Origin: Capillidium heterosporum | Taxonomy: Eukaryota > Entomophthoromycota > Entomophthoromycetes > Entomophthorales > Capillidiaceae | Assembly: GCA_016630905.1 (NCBI GenBank) | Contig: WBMQ01000002.1 | Coordinates: 186,001-250,000, forward strand | Direction: 5' to 3' | Length of the DNA stretch: 64,000 bases | Shown: piece by piece, positions 23,801 through 34,730 of the stretch | Numbering within the stretch: position 1 is the first letter of the stretch | How the letters are laid out: each line of letters opens with the position of its first letter | The notes under the pieces: generated by a model | The model's input: the letters and a program-made list of their open reading frames with translations, nothing else | Told to the model about the DNA's origin: nothing | Databases searched by the model: none | Made by a program: the position numbers and the translations under genes

Positions 23801-25758
23801 CCTTCCACACCTTCACCTACCCCCTTTCACCCCGCCAGGTTCGAATCATCAGTCACCGCAACGCATTACGCATTTCCCATACTATGTTGTCGTCAACCTG
23901 GCTACCCAAGCACGTCTACCCGCCCCCACCTCCACCTTGCAACCGATTGAAGATCGGATATGTCTCATCCGACTTCAACAACCACCCGCTGGCCCATCTG
24001 ATGCAGTCGGTGTTTGGTTTCCACGACGAAAAGCTATTCGATGTCTATCTGTACGCGACCTCACCACCCGACCAATCTCCCTATAGAGCCAAAATCCAAT
24101 CGACAGTACGCAACTTCTTAGATGTTACCACCTGGTCAGTTCAAGCCATCGTCGAGCAGATTGTCAAGGATGGTATTCACATCCTTATCAACTTGAACGG
24201 GTACACCAAGGGGGCTCGCAACGAAGTCTTTGCGGCGCGACCGGCACCTATCCTCATGGCCTACATGGGTTTTGCTGGGTCCTTGGGGGGTACTTGGTGC
24301 GACTGGTTTATCGCTGACCCGGTTGTATGTCCACCCCACATGGTGCAGTCTGACCAACGGTTACTTCGCAGCGCCGATGAGAACGAGTTCGGTGCTGTCG
24401 GTCAGATGGGTCCGCTCGACTTGGACCCTGAAGAGGCCAGCGAAGCTTGGGTCTACACCGAGAAATTGATCTACTTACCCCACTCGTACTTTGTCAACGA
24501 CCATAGACAAGGGTTCCGCGACCCCGACGACCCCAAGTACTCGGATGCCAACAGTGGAAACGTCCAGCCCCATCCGTTGACTCTACCATTAGAACAAATC
24601 GAACTGAGCTGGGTCCACGAAGAAGCGCGAAGGTGGCGCATGCGTACCGAGATCTTCCCTAACCTGGACCCCAATGCCGTTATCTTTGCCAACTTCAACC
24701 AGTTGTACAAGCTGGATCCCGTCATTTTCGACGGCTGGTTGGAGATTTTACGTCGCGTTGAGCACGCTGTACTTTGGTTGTTGAGATTCCCAGTAGCCGG
24801 GGAACCGCATCTGTTGAGCCGCGCTAAAGCCAAAGTTGGGGATTCAGTTGCCAGTAGAATAATCTTCACCGACATCGCCCCCAAGCACGTGCACATCCAT
24901 AGAGGTAGGGTTGCCGACATATTTTTAGATACGCCTGAGTGCAACGCCCACACGACAGCCGCTGACATATTGTGGTCAGGCACCCCAATCGTCACCTTCC
25001 CCAGGCATACCCACAAGATGTGCTCTAGGGTCGCCGCCAGCATCGCCTACGCTTCGGGATACGGTAGGTTTATGGTCACTGAAAGTCAAGAAGCCTACGT
25101 CGAACGGGCTGTCGCCTTAGCACAATCATTGCGATACGAGCATGTTGAAGCTACCGCCAACGCCATCGTCTGTAATAGACTCGGTATTACCGAAAGTTCC
25201 AATCTACCACCCGAAGGCCCAGTTGAAATCCATAGATTAGGTAAGGGGGAGCTGATACAACTGCGCAAAGCCCTATTCCTAACTCGTGACCACTCGAGGC
25301 TATTTGATACCCCTAGGTGGGTACGTAATTTGGAAAAAGGGTACGTCGAAGCGTGGAACCGGTGGGCCAACGACAATGAGGACCAAGTTACCAAGTTCAA
25401 CATCAATTCCACCTTCTACCAAAACCAATCCAATACCTACAAACCAACCAACTATTTGGAACCCAAGTTCATCAATCATCTCGACAACCACATTCAAGAT
25501 TGTAAAAGATTGGGATACACTAAGGTGCAAAGTGCTTGCATATGGGTCCAGGACGACGAGGATGACTTGCAATACACTTTGCGAAGTTTGGGGTTGGGTT
25601 TGAGTTTGAATTCCAACGAGAAGGTGCCAGATGTTAAACAGGAGCATTTGGCGACAATTGATGATAAGTGTGTCAAGGCGGAAGTAGATCCGGGGAATCG
25701 ATTTGGATTTGGGAGACTGAATAATGTGGTTGAGTCGTGTGTCACGCCCGCCTCCTGA
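20860..25758 (+). CDS. OGT: O-GlcNAc transferase (GT41) with long N/Q-rich N-terminus
   Basis: A single exon of 1632 residues. It transfers GlcNAc from UDP-GlcNAc to Ser/Thr of nuclear and cytosolic proteins. Residues 1 to about 340 are rich in Asn, Gln, Pro and Met without a domain. TPR helices lie at about 362-470 and 728-820. The GT41 catalytic region starts near 1030 with IGYVSSDFNNHPLAHLMQS (His1042 at the catalytic-histidine place), continues with FNQLYKLDP carrying the conserved Lys, and ends with HTTAADILWSGTPIVTFP and SRVAAS, which bind the nucleotide in known OGTs. A 130-residue tail follows. It is about 600 residues longer than the human enzyme and intronless among intron-rich neighbours. 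Yeasts lack this enzyme; filamentous and early-diverging fungi have relatives. Confidence 0.92.
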   Translation: MEAGQQFIHPFNLHPEDQRAISLNMNTKYDEFMNRSLQYNDINSMNTLRQPNFEQLGNAYQNEHVLLEPSIDPMQINGPIFNNAVPVHMNDEIQYGHFAITTARYHDPWAFQQVSNYAQFLPQQSNFKSDFNFSQFQGQGQTANPNQNHGPILPVNDALMHPPPSPNLLSYYMYDHMPHFQNRQFNNTMQMPAFWGTNPNIVNNQGVMYNNGQFLRTQTNPNELQSIGQSFNANRNPSMNQQSWIPSQGSANLNPSFINGQPVNYKYNFLQNGSQQGSSFQTINGIDSRSGYPILYDRHSTGAGPISNSFTHFDMSGASMYSSGPPLMQVSQPTSMGIQYRLVPGTSVRIDDARTIQWRDHIMQIAHSLYTSTPQSPILIPMLLVLNQLHPDHLPLLLLIACVYYAQGNNELSLKYHHAILKVDPNYVEAMSNIGTTLKSLGDEAQAELWWRRAINLKPSYWDAVENLLGLLTVSKNTNGPLNHGQTTPTQPRYSEAYNLCSFVEKNVLGNESFTDFSKAVTQRLPYGHISRFQSLVYSKANICSTTGKLAEARTEYEKVIQLLCGGKTVMELISKILSYFFPESMVPSAEDLASFNFANAGNLLIPPQSCTQLSSLLFADSGGVPPGLASIPRSGNGNLNGGPAMDPYTMSLHITSTTLLALAKIYQDAYVNPVPLPILLPLYYLSLALYPTPSTCNNLGIVLSNIQVPPNTTIPNGQMPLTGPNLALQYYTYGLQLDPHHPHLYTNLGSLLKDMGNVNEAINMYHRAVDCNPKFDVALVNLGNAYKDSSRIQEAIVWYSKAVELNPDFTEAVCGLVGSLSGICDWTHRNSQYDTRNNLLVEGWMDKIVNIVNKQLGDGAEWGRGSVFSLTSTTNHLLIQELASVFNRARPDGMWKSRSIEWWKQVTNNPISIVNEGSWTIRSIEHAIKALQQLWYKEFYSNNHYSKRIEVSKLSSNEMERYRRPTLPKLSVTPIPTVLPFHTFTYPLSPRQVRIISHRNALRISHTMLSSTWLPKHVYPPPPPPCNRLKIGYVSSDFNNHPLAHLMQSVFGFHDEKLFDVYLYATSPPDQSPYRAKIQSTVRNFLDVTTWSVQAIVEQIVKDGIHILINLNGYTKGARNEVFAARPAPILMAYMGFAGSLGGTWCDWFIADPVVCPPHMVQSDQRLLRSADENEFGAVGQMGPLDLDPEEASEAWVYTEKLIYLPHSYFVNDHRQGFRDPDDPKYSDANSGNVQPHPLTLPLEQIELSWVHEEARRWRMRTEIFPNLDPNAVIFANFNQLYKLDPVIFDGWLEILRRVEHAVLWLLRFPVAGEPHLLSRAKAKVGDSVASRIIFTDIAPKHVHIHRGRVADIFLDTPECNAHTTAADILWSGTPIVTFPRHTHKMCSRVAASIAYASGYGRFMVTESQEAYVERAVALAQSLRYEHVEATANAIVCNRLGITESSNLPPEGPVEIHRLGKGELIQLRKALFLTRDHSRLFDTPRWVRNLEKGYVEAWNRWANDNEDQVTKFNINSTFYQNQSNTYKPTNYLEPKFINHLDNHIQDCKRLGYTKVQSACIWVQDDEDDLQYTLRSLGLGLSLNSNEKVPDVKQEHLATIDDKCVKAEVDPGNRFGFGRLNNVVESCVTPAS

Positions 25759-26445
25759 AAATATAAAAGTTTAGAGAAATTGGAGAGTTGCAGTTGGGAA
25801 ATAAAATATGGGCTATGCAGCCTTGTTTTTAAAGCTTTAAGGATTTGTTTTTTCTAGTTGATGGTACAACTTGGTTGTTCTAATTGGGTTGTTGCTAGTA
25901 CTTTATTTTGGTTTCTAGATATTTAGACTCTTAGTTTTGGATGGATAAAGTAAAATTCAAATATGTATTTAGAAAGCTTTTATAAGGAAATCGATGAACC
26001 TTTGCCATAGCTTTAGAATGTAAGCGAAGGGAGATAGTTTTGCCTTTGCAATTTTAGATGTTAGTGTTGGATGTGAACAGTTTTATATATGTATGTAAAC
26101 CCATTTTTTGAACTTTTATAAATTGAATAAAAGATATATCTATACAATAATGAAGTTTGTTATAGTGAGCTTGCAAGAATTTCAAATTACAAATAAAATC
26201 AAAAACTTAGGATGGCGATCAGTTTGAAAATTCGCAGCTATACTTTTACTATCTGGAATACAAACACACTATATATACATCTAGTTGAAATGGATAGTCA
26301 TAATTTGAAAACTAACTCCAGAATATATAAACTAGAAATTTTACATTTATCTTGAAGGGTTGAGAAGCATTCTATTCAAATAGAAAGGTCCATTTGATAG
26401 TCTATAGCTACTATTTTAAAACCAACCTACCGCAAAAATTGGAGC
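25759..26445. other. Convergent 3' region between OGT and BDF1
   Basis: Two genes end toward each other here. AATAAA at 25799 follows the OGT stop by about 40 bases, and further AATAAA-like signals occur around 26126. No gene is seen. Confidence 0.5.
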
Positions 26446-29373
26446 CTAAAATATGAACTCTTGGCCAGAACCCCACTCTTGCTTACTAGCTAAAATGCTT
26501 TCAAAGGTACTCATCATGGCTCCCTGTTGCAAGAAATCACGGCGTATGACCTGTAAATCGTAAGTAAAACAAATAAAAGTTCAAGCCAAGTACCACAGAA
26601 GACTCGCGACTTCGTTTAGCTTCCTTGGCCAGCTCCTTGATTTTAGCCTCCTCTTTCTCACGACGCCTATTTTTAATGAAAAATAAGCTTTTATACTCGC
26701 AACAATGTAAAAGTACTTGCGTATAGATTCCCGAATCTCCAACCTGCGAGCTAGACGAGCCTCCTTTTCTTTTTGGATATCTTCAGCTGATTTAGGCACT
26801 TTGGGCGACTCACTAGTTTCCACTTTGGTTGAGGGGGAGAACCCGACGTCAGCATCGAGTAAGCGGTTGTGGATGGGTAGCTGCTTTGTTAGCACACTTC
26901 AAATGAAATTATTACCTTAATTTCCACTGTTGAGTTTGAATCGACCTTTAGCTTCCGGTCATAAGTTCCTAAATTACAAATTCATAACTAAAAAGCTAAA
27001 TCAGTTGATTACTATCAGCAAGCTCGCGTTCATGCAACTTGGGCTTGGAACTTTGTTCATCAAGCCGTGAACCTGGGCTGTTCTAATTGACAAGGTAAAT
27101 TAATATTCTTTACAAAAATAATGAGGTACCTTAGAAGATGGAAGTTTATCTGCAAAAGTGTAGAAAAATAAGCATTTATTAATGTTTGGGCCATAGAAGT
27201 ATGCAGAGCACATAAAAATAAAGTTAGCCGAGGCCGAAAAGTTGTAGGTTGACTGCTTAATCACTACTGCTACCTGAAGAGTCCGACTCGGAGGAACTGG
27301 ATGAGGAGCTGGAGCTCGATGAGGGCTGGGCATTCCGGTGCGACTTGGAGGCGCTGGAAGAGCGTCGCGATTCTAGTCAATGTCAGTAAAAGCAAATTTC
27401 AGTAAAGTTACCGGAGGGGTTCTCTTCGATACGGCGGGACGAGTGCTTAGACTCACTTAATCCTTTGGAGGATTTGGACTTGGATTTGGAGCTGGATTGG
27501 GCCGAAGCCGAGTTGATGACGTAATTGTAGAGCTTCGACAATGTGTTGTCGTCCAGGGCGTCAATGTCCAGCTCAATCTCGGTTTTGTTCTAAAATAATG
27601 AGATATAGTTCAAACATTGGTTTACTTCAACCAATCGGGGCATGGAGCGGTGGATAAGATCAACAACAACGTTGAGGTGATCCTCAGGTAGGTTGTTGAT
27701 GGCCAAGCTGAGCTCTTTCTTTTGGTTATAGGTGATACCCAGCTGTTTCTTGGGCTTGGGTTCCACATACTCCTTCCTGGAGGATTTTAGGGGAGACTTG
27801 TAGCTCTTCTCCTTGTGCTTGTCCGATTTGGAGACGTACTCGTGCGACCGCTTCTTGCTTCGCGATTCCTCACGGTGGCTAGATTTCTCGGGCTTGGAGT
27901 AAATCTCCGATTTGGAGCTCTTGCGATGGGATTCTATGCAATGTTAGAAGTTATTTGGACCCATGCTTACTTTTTGAAGAATGCATCTTGATAGACTCAT
28001 CAGAGGAGGAATCGGAGTCGGAGCTCTCGCTACTTAGGCCATCATTGGCAGATCCTGATTTTTTACTGAAAGGTCTCAACCCCCACTTGTTGTCGAAAAC
28101 TGCCTCCAGCTTCTTACCCATGAGGTATACTTGGCCGGAAGGCGGGTTGTACTTGTAGCAGTTGTTGAACATAAGACGGATGTCCTGCTCAAAGTCGTCA
28201 GGTGTGCGGTATTTTCCTTTGTCAAGTTTAGTTTGGATGGTAGCCAGGTCCATAGGGTGTCTGATTATGCTGGGATAGTCGGGAATCTGCATAGCTTTCC
28301 AATCAACGGGTTCCAAAAAGGGAAACGAGTAGGGCTGATGGTTCTTTTTAAGGAGTTCCTTGAGGACTGAGTGGCAATACTTGAGCTGCTCAGAGGGCAT
28401 ACTACCTTTCATGCCCGAAAATTTACGGGGGCGTTCGGAAATAGGTTCCAGATAATGAGCATCTTTGGAGGATGTAAAAGTCTGAGACCCTTTACGAGAA
28501 GGCTGAAATAATGAGTAATAGAAGTAGCACTAGGCAATTACCTGCTTATTTCTAACTTTGGGAACTTTTGGAATCTTAGAGTTAGGAGTAGGAGGCTTGT
28601 GATTAATAGGTGTAGACTTGTGCTCGAGTAATTCGGTCTAAATAACCTCAGTATAAGTAAAAGAGTAAAACTTACAGCATGGGAAAAGTCATCCTTGTAC
28701 TCACCAACCAATCTCTCAAGCTTACGTGCCATTTTTGAAATTTCATGCTCCAAACCGTTGTAAAGGTAGCAGTTGTCAAATATCTTTTGAATATCGGCAA
28801 AGAATGCTTCGATATTATCGTATTGGCATACCTCCAACTTCTTCTCAACCGTATCGATATCCATAGGGTTTTTGATAATAGTTGGATAATCGGGGATATG
28901 TAGTTTCACATGATCTACAGGTTCCAAAAAGGGGCCAGACTCAGGTTGACGTCTGAGAGCTTTAATTATGCTACTACATTGCTTTAGCTCTTCACGAGTT
29001 AAAGTAGGCTTTCGGTGTACAGGCAGCGGGACGTTGCGAGCGGGCTATACTGTTAAGTAGGCCATATATGCTATAAAATACCTTTGAAGTTGGTTTGGGC
29101 AGCTTTGGAGTTTCCGAGGTTGAAATGGTAGAGTCATTACGCTTTGGTTCTGGAACAGAATCTGGCTCTACAGTAGCTTCTTCATCTGGAATAAAGGTGG
29201 GTGTTATGGGGCTCGAATTTAGGAACGAGAAATTGACACTAGAGGCGTCATTTCCGGATTCATAACCTTTACAAAAATTAACAAAAAATAATAATAATTT
29301 AACCTTTGTTTGGCTCAGAAACTTTAAGTTTTAATTCATTGTTGATACTTTGATCAGGGCTTTCTTTCATCAT
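26446..29373 (-). CDS. BDF1: BET family double-bromodomain protein (Bdf1/Brd4 type)
   Basis: Fourteen exons give 773 residues: 29373-29304, 29266-29082, 29044-28676, 28637-28542, 28502-27971, 27933-27626, 27589-27412, 27372-27274, 27149-27130, 27082-27013, 26968-26916, 26880-26717, 26666-26594, 26550-26446. It reads acetylated histones and recruits the transcription machinery. Bromodomain 1 (about 110-200) has IPDYPTIIKNPMD and the acetyl-lysine Asn in YNG; bromodomain 2 (about 270-365) has IPDYPSIIRHPMD and YNPP. The WPF shelf reads GPF and FPF. An acidic Ser stretch follows, then the NET domain (about 455-530) with LGITYNQKKELSLAI, a Ser/Lys-rich part and a coiled tail with EKEARLARR. The acceptor of exon 12 is a CAG/AAG tandem (26880 or 26883). 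Exon 9 is only 20 nt. A 5' UTR intron is likely upstream. Confidence 0.9.
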
Positions 29374-30860
29374 ATTTTTATCGTCAGTAAAATTACTAAA
29401 GAACATTTAATAAAATGGAATAAAAAGGAAGCTAACCTCATTCGAGAATAAGAATAAAGCCGGGCAAATAATGTTTATTTATGTAGAAGTTGACTAGGAG
29501 GCTGAATGTCGATGTAGGATGGAAATCTTACAATGCTTCAAGTTGGATGGATAGGGCGCGTAAATTCAATCGTTTTCTACGGGAAAGAAAACTAAAATTT
29601 TAAATTTCAGCTAATTTCGCGGATTTTGTTTGGCTAAATAGCCAATCCTGATATTTGTCATCCCAAATCCTGTAATATCATTGGACACTAGGTAAACTTG
29701 GAGGCATCTAATAAGCTGAGATTCTGCTTAGCCTGCCCCTGAAATCGACTTTGAGTCCAATCTAAGGAGTTCTAAACTGGCAAGAGCTTATGAGGGATAG
29801 AGTGTCTAGTACGATAAACTATCCCTAAGTAAGGATGCTGCTTATATGTTTGTCCTATCCTAAAAGACGAGTGGACCCATGTGGTCTATCAGTTATGGAT
29901 GTCAATAAAGATATTTGAGTAACAGTCCTTGATACGATAACTAAATAGTAAGGGACATGAGCTGAACTTAAGCATTCTATATTAGCTGTTGAATAGAACA
30001 TTTACTAACTATAACCAAGACGCAGTTAATTTGGAATTTGATAAACTCTGTGTTTGGTTTCAATGTTTACATTTTACTTGTCGAAGCTTATAAGTATGTA
30101 TAGCTAAATGCTTTCATATAGTGTACTATTATAGACTAAGGTCTATCTTATTAAGTTGAAATACTTTCAATGAATGTAGAGTAAGCCATAATAAATGAAA
30201 GATAGCTTTACAATGAAAACTATAGCTCGCTTAGCGAAATATTGCCAAATAAACTCTAATATACTACACAAGTATAAACAAAATAGCTTATTAAGCTTGC
30301 TTCAATACTTGTTAAATCTTTAATTATAATAAAATATTTATAGTCTATATTTTGATATTCTACTTAAAAATAAATAAATACAAACTTATAAAATACACAT
30401 GAAGGTATCAATACATTAATATAAATGAAATTTTATATATATGCCTATATGCTAAATAGCTTCCATCTATTCTGATACTTTACTTTTAGATATAACCTTC
30501 AAATCTGTTCCGAAAATCTGCGTACACTTTTATGGGTTTAATGACGAAAGCCACTTGGATTATATGAACAAGCTACAATGAGCTTCCAATTAAAATTGTA
30601 AGCAGTCTCAATCAATCAAGAGCAACTAATTAGCTGCTGGCTTGAAAAAATTTTCCAGAATTTTTAAGTACTCCCAAGAGTATTATGTCGCGACTATTGT
30701 ACCGCTGCCAGCCTCTTCCTTCTGACTCGTCCAATCTTAATCTAAATTAGAGGTAATTTTTTTCAACCAAAGTCGCGCAGACCACTCTGCCAACCCCAAT
30801 ATTCAATTTGTCAACAAATTCTAATGGATGAATTTATGAACATTCAGACGATTATTTAAA
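29374..30860. other. Divergent promoter region of BDF1 and RPL15
   Basis: About 1.5 kb between two divergently transcribed genes. Near 29380-29440 a GTTAGC...TTTAG pair on the minus strand looks like a 5' UTR intron of BDF1. The rest is AT-rich with no ORF, RNA gene or repeat that I can support. Confidence 0.45.
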
Positions 30861-31699
30861 ATGGGTGGTAAGTATTTTTCTATATAAACCCAAACTGACA
30901 AAGCTCAAAGCTTACAAATATGTTGAGGAACTTGCTAGAAAGAAGCAATCTGATATTATGCGTTTCTTGCTCCGTGTAAGATGCTGGGAATACAGGTTAG
31001 TCCTTATTCCTTAGGTTAATGTTTGGGTATACAAAGGTTCATTTTAGACAGGCTATTTACTTAGTCGCCTATAGTGAACCTTTCCCTCTCATTCCAATGA
31101 CTGGCATTCACGTTCAAAACTAATTTTCTATTGCTTAGACAACTTAATGTTATCACTCGTGCCTCCCGTCCTTCTCGCCCCGACAAGGCTCGTCGTCTAG
31201 GCTACAAGGTAACAATTGTTTGAGAATTGAAAGCTTATTGGTTTAGGCCAAGCAAGGTTACGTCATCTACCGTATCCGTATCCGTCGTGGTGGTCGTAAG
31301 AGACAGGTCAAGAAGGGTGCCGTCTTCGGTAAGCCCGTCAACCAGGGTATCAACGAGTTGAAGCCCAAGCGCTCCCACCGTTCCGTCGCCGAAGAGCGTG
31401 TCGGCCGCCGCTGCGGTAACTTGCGTGTCTTGAACTCTTACTGGATCAACCAGGACGGTACCTTCAAGTACTACGAGGTTATTCTCGTCGACCCCAGCCA
31501 CAAGGCTATCCGCAGGGATCCCCGCATCCAGTGGATCACCAAGGCTGTCCACAAGCGCCGTGAAGCCCGTGGTCTCACCGCCAGCGGTAAGAAGGCCCGT
31601 GGTATCGGTAAGGGACACGGTTTCAACAAGACCAAGGGTGGTTCTCAGTATGCCTCCTGGAACCGCCGCAACACTTTATCCCTCCGTCGTTTCCGTTAA
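30861..31699 (+). CDS. RPL15: 60S ribosomal protein L15 (eL15)
   Basis: Four exons: 30861-30867 (only 7 nt), 30911-30995, 31139-31208, 31247-31699, giving 204 residues, the exact family length. It is a structural protein of the large ribosomal subunit. The chain opens [17 protein letters not shown], has [17 protein letters not shown] in the middle and [19 protein letters not shown] later, and ends LSLRRFR. Codon use shifts to C-ending codons such as CGT and GTC, as expected for a highly expressed gene. Introns 1 and 3 are short (43 and 38 nt); intron 2 is 143 nt and can form a stem-loop. The ORF starting at 31358 is only the last part of exon 4. Confidence 0.97.
31033..31083 (+). other. Stem-loop in RPL15 intron 2
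   Basis: AAAGGTTCA (31033-31041) pairs perfectly with TGAACCTTT (31075-31083) around a 33-nt loop that itself holds AGGC and GCCT. It lies inside the only long intron of RPL15. No C/D boxes or clear ACA box were found, so I do not call a snoRNA. Confidence 0.4.
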
Positions 31700-32425
31700 A
31701 GTGTTTACTAATAGTACTTGGGTTTGCTAAAATTAAAGCACATTTGAGTGTAAGTTATTATAAAAGTTGCTAATTATTGAGACTAGCTCTGTTTCTTGAT
31801 ACAGATGCTTTATATTGACTATCAATTTCTTTGCTCATCTATATTTAAAATTGCAATTATACTAATTTTTATTTCTTTGGATCGCTTTTTCAATATTTGT
31901 CACAATCTGTTCATTATTAATATTTTAGATGTTCTAAAGTTAATCATAAAATTCAAAATATTTCTTGGTTCCAACATAAGAATCTGAGATACTTGTTATT
32001 CTAACTAACTCACATTTAATGAAATGATGTAGGCACCGATGATAGACTTAAAGTACTAGAAAGCCTACAGTTTAAATTTGTATAAACTTCAACCCATTAT
32101 ATTTATTACAAAATCAATATTTAAACTATAAAGTGAAAGTTCAAGACCAAATTTATAATGAGGACATCGGTTCTAAAGGAACTTGATCTTCAAATAATAA
32201 CGAAACCTAAATACACCTATCAACAACAAACTTTTAATATTGCAGGATCTCAGCAAGTTTACAAGTCAAATGCAAACACTACCATCAGTATCCCACGTCA
32301 ACCTTATCGTTATTAAACTGGGTATCTACTAGTGCCAATACTCACCTAAAAACAAACTTTTACCAGCTCTTCCAAACCTGTTTTGGTAAAAGTTGGAAAA
32401 GAAAGTATCGATTTCACATCCAAAT
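31700..32425. other. Convergent 3' region between RPL15 and RGP1
   Basis: AT-rich, with no gene. The short ORF 31796-31987 is low-complexity. It probably contains the 3' UTRs of both genes. Confidence 0.5.
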
Positions 32426-34104
32426 CTACCCAACCACCAATTTGACCTTAGTAACAGCCGTTGCCTCGTCCGATATACCCAGCTTGACGATGTCGATAGG
32501 TACACAGCAGTTCAACATCTCCAAACTCATGTGGTTGGGTAGGGCAACCGCCTTAAAGTCCCTATATTTGTCGATCTTACCCAAAACGAACAACGGTTCG
32601 GTACGTTTAACTAAGCTGAACTGGAACCGCAGTTGATATCGCAAATTCACTGTAACAAATGCAATTAACGAAAGTATTCTCATCAGTAAGAAAAATTACC
32701 TTGCATTGTAGAAAAGGAGGGGGTCGTACTGGGTGGAACGACCGTTTCAATGAGGCACCGCTGCAAGTTGGTAGTAGGCAACTGTTGCTGGGCTAGGATC
32801 TGTTTGGTCAGAACTTCGATCTTACTTGATGGCAGGTTAGCGAACCTATCAGATACGTCCTCCAATGACTCCAAGGTGACGTTCAACTACGTAACTTAGA
32901 TTAGAATTCAAGTAAAAATACCTGAAAGAGTTTAAGGCTGGGGGCAAGGACCTCCAACAAGACGTCAATAACATCCCCGGGGCGAAACGCTGACTTGGAT
33001 AAGTAGAGATTGCCTAGATCGTAGTCTTGCTGGCTCAATGAGAACTTGTGAGGTCTATGTGGAACGTCGAATTGGAAGGTTGGGGATTGCAAGGCTGGTT
33101 CGTAGTTGGGGTCGAGGGTTAGCTGCTCCAGGGCCAATCTGATAAATTCGGCATCGTTGTCGACGACTACATTGGCTTAAAGGAAATTAGTAAATCTAAG
33201 TTAGCAAATCTACCCGGCGTTAAAGTTGGGGTGGCCTTAGGTTTCGGAGTATCGGCCACACAGGCGTACAAATCGAACTTCTCATTGGGCCCTAAGCGAT
33301 TATATCAGCCATCAGCTTTAATAAATAACTTACGTCTACTGAACAAAGTTAGGGGTAATTTTACCAGCCTGGGTTCCGTCCCAGCAGCGTTCAACTGTAA
33401 CGATAGAACCAATTGGTAGTGTATCTTCACCGATTTACCCCGGTAGCTGGAAGGTAGTTGAGGATCCAACATCTGTTGGAAGTTGACTTTTAAAAGCGTT
33501 AAACGTAGTAAAATAAAATATTTACATGTCAATGGGACACCTGATTCCAAATTAACATCGCAGAAAAGTACTTTGGGTGAACTGAGATAGAATGGTTGAC
33601 TCCTACCATCTACAATTCTAAATACGTAAAAACTTGAAAATGCAAATTACCTAAACCTAACTTAAGCTGGTCGAATTTGTTCAACTTGGCCTCGACTTCA
33701 TCGACTTTTATCAGACTATGGTCTAAATTTACCAACCCAACTATCTGAGCGAACCCAATTAACAATTTAATTTTACTAACATTTATTGTCCCATCACTTT
33801 TGTTGTTCAAGTTAAATGTGTCCGAACTATCGCGCGTTGTAACCAAGTTGGATAATGAACTAGCGGTCCTCGTAAAGACACCCAAATCGAAGCTGCTACG
33901 GTTGGTAGGTTGAGAGTTGGAAGCTAGGTGGCCTTGTCGCAACCCAAAGCTTAGATTGAACCTAGGTTCATCAATGCTGGGTCTTGCACTACCGCCTGAA
34001 GGAGTACTGGGTTCTAAGTTCAAGTGGAACTGGGCCTCCACTAAGTCGTCACTCATGTATCTCCCACCTTGGTTCAAACTGGTCGTCACGCTCAAGTTGG
34101 CCAT
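32426..34104 (-). CDS. RGP1: Rgp1, subunit of the Ric1-Rgp1 GEF for Rab6/Ypt6
   Basis: Seven exons: 34104-33651, 33609-33526, 33486-33334, 33291-33214, 33175-32922, 32886-32700, 32649-32426, giving 477 residues. With Ric1, Rgp1 activates Ypt6/Rab6 at the Golgi for endosome-to-Golgi return. The family hallmarks are present: KIKLLIGFAQIVGLV near 125 (the LLxGYAQ region), QPFYLSSPKVLFCD, LPSSYRGKSVKIHYQL near 195 (arrestin-like strand after SYRG), and IETVVPPSTTP near 380. The first intron uses a second acceptor, TTGTAG (33610-33612), because the earlier TTTAG would bring a stop. Ser/Asn-rich residues 30-110 are a linker. The domain calls are mine by motif; length fits the family. Confidence 0.85.
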
Positions 34105-34730
34105 CGTTGTTAAGTTGGAGAATTAGGTATTTTTAATGAAAAAAGTTGGGTTTGAGCTAATGTCATTTTGAAAGTGAATCAGGTGGAGTTTGGAGTTGAA
34201 GTTTTCAATTTGAATTCTGGAGATTTTAAGCTTTGAATTCAGAATTTACTCATTCTTTGGAGAAAGCACCATTGTCTGTATACAGCAGTATAGCAGATAT
34301 AATGACATTCCAAAGCTAGGAATAAACTTGACGAATTTGCATCCTCAGAGGGCTAATGTAATTGAAATATTAAGAGCCGGATGGATTTCGATACAAAAAT
34401 GATTTATAATCTTATCTATAAAGATGCAGGCTTGTGAAATTGTGAAGTTTAGTGAAGAATGGTTAATCCACAAATCAATATTAGTATAAGCTTATAATAC
34501 GACTGAAATATATCAAATCAAAAGCAAAGTATATGAACATAAAAATAGTAATATATGGAAGCCAATGAAAGAGCTATCAGGCTATCTAACTTTCTTTAAT
34601 GAACAAAAAGTACAAATCTCAAAAAAAGCAAAGAACAATTAGCTGAATTGTCGTTTATACTTCTCAAAATTGCAAATAGTAGATTTAGAGAAAGTGATCA
34701 AGTACCATAAATACCACCAACTCCAAAAAA
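34105..34730. other. Short intergenic region RGP1-SET
   Basis: RGP1 promoter side and the 3' end of the next minus-strand gene. AT-rich, no ORF or RNA gene seen. Confidence 0.5.

Noticed and set aside
24471-25043. 190-residue minus-strand ORF inside OGT
   Set aside because: Antisense of the conserved catalytic domain; codon structure belongs to the + strand gene.
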